This document shows, piece by piece, positions 6,089 to 7,842 of a DNA stretch of 7,842 bases. The DNA lies in NCBI GenBank assembly GCA_964480425.1, contig CAYZPY010000119.1, positions 1-7,842 of the forward strand. The letters are read 5' to 3'. Numbering within the stretch: the first letter of the stretch is position 1; each line of letters starts with the position of its first letter. This DNA comes from CAYYMD01 sp964480425. Its GTDB lineage: Bacteria > Planctomycetota > Phycisphaerae > SM23-33. The translations under genes and the position numbers were made by a program. The notes beneath the pieces were generated by a model. That model saw only the letters and a list, made by a program, of their open reading frames with translations. It had not been told where the DNA came from and searched no databases.

Positions 6089-7660
6089 GTGGCTTTTCGA
6101 GTTTTCAAGACAGTGGTGGGATTGATGGTGGCGGCCATTGCGGCATGGCTGATCGTCACCGGTGTGTCTTCACTGGGCACTGTCCTGGCCGCAGAGGTTA
6201 TCACCGGGGCGGTGGTGACGCCGGTGATAAAACTGCTCGGCGCAGCAGTGCTGCTGGGTCTGTACTATTACGGATTCTGGGCAGAATCGCAAATCAGGGA
6301 AGTGCTCCAGAATATCTTTTCGATCCCGGAACTGGTCAAAAAACTCGTATTCACCATCGCGCTGCTGTGTATTTACCGCATCGGCTTCCACGTGCCGCTT
6401 CCGGGTCTCAATCAGCAGGAGGTTGTGTCGTTCATGACGCAACAGGCCGAAGAGGGAATCCTCGGACAGGCAATGACCTATTTCGCCATGTTCACCGGCG
6501 GCACGCTCAGCCAGGCCACTCTCTTCGGGCTGGGAATCATGCCTTACATATCGGCCTCCATCATATTCCAGCTGCTGACCACCGTCGTGCCCGCCCTGGA
6601 GCGCCTTCAGAAGGAAGGACCCACCGGGTACAAAAAAATACAGGAATACACCCGGTACGCCACCGTGGGGCTTTGCATCGTCCAGGCCGCTTTCTGGATG
6701 AACTTCATGAGGACCAACAGACTGCTGTATCCCGAATGGCGCGACTCGTATCTGATCTATGTGGTGGGAATATTCGGGCTGACCGCCGGTACGATATTCC
6801 TAATGTGGCTGGGCGAACAGATAGACGAATACGGCATCGGCAACGGGATAAGCCTGATAATCATGGCCGGCATCGTCTCCCGCCTGCCCAGGGCGGTTCT
6901 CATTCTGCGCGACATTACCGACCTTCGCCTCATCAGCTCCGGCGAGACCGGCAATATCGGCGTGGGGCACATACTGTTCCTTGTGGCGGCGTTCGTATTC
7001 GTGGTCGCCGGGACCATACTTATAACCCAGGCGCAGAGAAGAATACCCGTCCAGCAGGCAAAGCACACGCGCGGGCGCAGGGTCTACGGCGGACAGAGGC
7101 ATTACCTGCCTCTGCGGGTAAATCACGGCGGCGTTATTCCCATCATCTTCGCATCGTCGCTGATGATCTTTCCGAACCTGCTGTTCGGATGGATTAACCA
7201 GACGTGGGGAACCAACACGACTCAAATGCTTTATAATGCGTTCACGCGGCAGAGTTACATCTACTGGGTGATATATATCGTTCTGATCTTCTTCTTTGCG
7301 TATTTCTGGACCACGGTTCAGTTCCGCCCCAAAGACATGGCCGAGCAACTGCGAGATTACGGCAGCTTCATACCCGGGCTCAGGCCGGGTAAACGGACTG
7401 CAGATTATCTCGAGCGCGTCATGGAGCGCGTTACTTATTGCGGCGCGGCGTTCCTGGCCGTTATTGCCGTTATTCCAATGGTGATCGCCGCCATCCTCGG
7501 AATTCCAACCACGGTCTCGGCGTTCCTTGGCGGCACGGGTCTGCTTATCGTGGTGTCCGTCACGCTCGACCTTGTCCAGCGGATAGAGGCCAACCTGTTG
7601 ATGCACAATTACAGCGGCTTTTTGGGCGGAAGCACGCGGATAAGGGGAGCGTACAGATGA
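6089..7660 (+). CDS. secY: Protein translocase subunit SecY with extra N-terminal membrane hairpin
   Basis: SecY is the channel of the Sec translocon in the cytoplasmic membrane, working with SecE, SecG, SecA and ribosomes. The 523-residue product contains a complete SecY from about residue 72: NIFSIPELVKKLVFT (75-89), the plug and TM2 region GGTLSQATLFGLGIMPYISA (137-156), TRYATVGLCIVQA (188-200), EQIDEYGIGNGISLIIMAGI (243-262), the basic loop QRRIPVQQAKHTRGRRVYGG (316-335), NHGGVIPIIFASS (345-357), and the C5 loop RPKDMAEQLRDYGSFIPGLRPG (413-434), with R432 at the position equivalent to E. coli R357. Ten canonical helices can be placed. Residues 1-71 are extra against the usual 430-450 aa and contain two hydrophobic stretches, about 8-25 and 44-63. 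The GTG start has a good binding site at 6077-6082. The stop overlaps adk (ATGA). Confidence 0.96.
   Translation: MAFRVFKTVVGLMVAAIAAWLIVTGVSSLGTVLAAEVITGAVVTPVIKLLGAAVLLGLYYYGFWAESQIREVLQNIFSIPELVKKLVFTIALLCIYRIGFHVPLPGLNQQEVVSFMTQQAEEGILGQAMTYFAMFTGGTLSQATLFGLGIMPYISASIIFQLLTTVVPALERLQKEGPTGYKKIQEYTRYATVGLCIVQAAFWMNFMRTNRLLYPEWRDSYLIYVVGIFGLTAGTIFLMWLGEQIDEYGIGNGISLIIMAGIVSRLPRAVLILRDITDLRLISSGETGNIGVGHILFLVAAFVFVVAGTILITQAQRRIPVQQAKHTRGRRVYGGQRHYLPLRVNHGGVIPIIFASSLMIFPNLLFGWINQTWGTNTTQMLYNAFTRQSYIYWVIYIVLIFFFAYFWTTVQFRPKDMAEQLRDYGSFIPGLRPGKRTADYLERVMERVTYCGAAFLAVIAVIPMVIAAILGIPTTVSAFLGGTGLLIVVSVTLDLVQRIEANLLMHNYSGFLGGSTRIRGAYR
6198..6230 (+). repeat. Perfect 10-bp inverted repeat inside the secY 5' region
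   Basis: TTATCACCGG (6198-6207) and CCGGTGATAA (6221-6230) are exact reverse complements separated by 13 bases. The RNA could form a hairpin about 110 bases after the secY start. An 8-bp palindrome CACCGGTG (6157-6164) with the same core lies just upstream. No T-run follows, so it is not an intrinsic terminator. It could be chance or a translational pause or regulatory structure. Confidence 0.6.
7642..7649 (+). promoter_or_regulatory. Ribosome binding site of adk within the secY end
   Basis: AAGGGGAG is seven bases before ATG 7657 and lies inside the last codons of secY. Together with the ATGA overlap it gives adk both its own initiation signal and coupling to secY. Confidence 0.7.
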
Positions 7661-7842
7661 AGATAGTGATGATAGGACCGCCCGGCGCCGGAAAAGGCAC
7701 CCAGGCAAAAATGCTCGCCGAAAAGTTCAACATGAGCCATCTGTCCAGCGGCGACATCCTCCGCGCCGAGCGAGCCGGCGATTCGGACCTTGGCAAAAAG
7801 GTGGCCTCTTACATGGACGCCGGCAAGCTCGTGCCGGACGAC
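7657..7842 (+). CDS. adk: Adenylate kinase, N-terminal part (3' truncated by window edge)
   Basis: Adenylate kinase interconverts ATP plus AMP and two ADP in the cytoplasm. The first 62 residues are present. The P-loop GPPGAGKGT is at residues 7-15, and the AMP-binding region carries LSSGDILRAE (29-38), equivalent to the HISTGDMLR motif, followed by GKKVASYMDAGKLVPDD (46-62), equivalent to the start of the family's G.LVPD motif. The start is ATG 7657, overlapping the secY stop. The secY-adk order is widespread in bacteria outside the enterics; map and infA often follow but are outside this window. The core domain end, LID and later parts cannot be judged. Confidence 0.95.
   Translation, partial: MKIVMIGPPGAGKGTQAKMLAEKFNMSHLSSGDILRAERAGDSDLGKKVASYMDAGKLVPDD

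Noticed and set aside
7371..7391. Inverted repeat TACCCGG / CCGGGTA in secY
   Set aside because: It lies in codons for the strongly conserved PGLRPG loop of SecY, so the protein sequence alone explains it.
1..7842. CRISPR arrays, insertion sequences, tRNA or rRNA genes, phage or defence genes
   Set aside because: Almost all bases are covered by conserved housekeeping genes; no repeats, inverted ends or RNA gene patterns were seen.

Overview
The window is a dense, all plus-strand ribosomal protein locus. It covers the end of an S10-type cluster, an entire spc-type cluster, and the secY-adk junction. Sixteen genes follow each other without a long gap: rplV (3' end only), rpsC, rplP, rpmC, rpsQ, rplN, rplX, rplE, rpsN, rpsH, rplF, rplR, rpsE, rplO, secY and adk (5' end only). 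The largest intergenic space is 48 bases (after rplN). I see no intrinsic terminator or clear promoter, so the window is probably one stretch of a long polycistronic message.

Layout: 1-2103 holds the S10-operon distal genes (L22 end, S3, L16, L29, S17). 2137-6061 holds the spc genes (L14, L24, L5, S14, S8, L6, L18, S5, L15). 6089-7660 encodes SecY, the channel of the Sec translocon. From 7657 adenylate kinase begins, overlapping secY by ATGA, and runs off the window. Together these genes make parts of both ribosomal subunits, the membrane pore at which ribosomes deliver membrane proteins, and an adenylate-balancing enzyme. This is a very common bacterial grouping.

Organism: certainly a bacterium, with moderately GC-rich DNA. 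Several traits recall the Planctomycetota, perhaps the Phycisphaerae: no rpmD (L30) between rpsE and rplO, a long low-complexity tail on S3, a small insertion in L14, an L24 with a degenerate C-terminal zinc ribbon, a zinc-type S14, and adk directly after secY. This placement is inferred from remembered family patterns, not from a search.

I found no new multi-gene system. The most interesting feature is the SecY N-terminus. A well-placed ribosome binding site and GTG start give a protein with about 70 extra residues that form a predicted two-helix membrane hairpin ahead of the canonical SecY fold. Secondary points are the S3 tail, the missing L30 gene, and a perfect 10-bp inverted repeat inside the secY extension.
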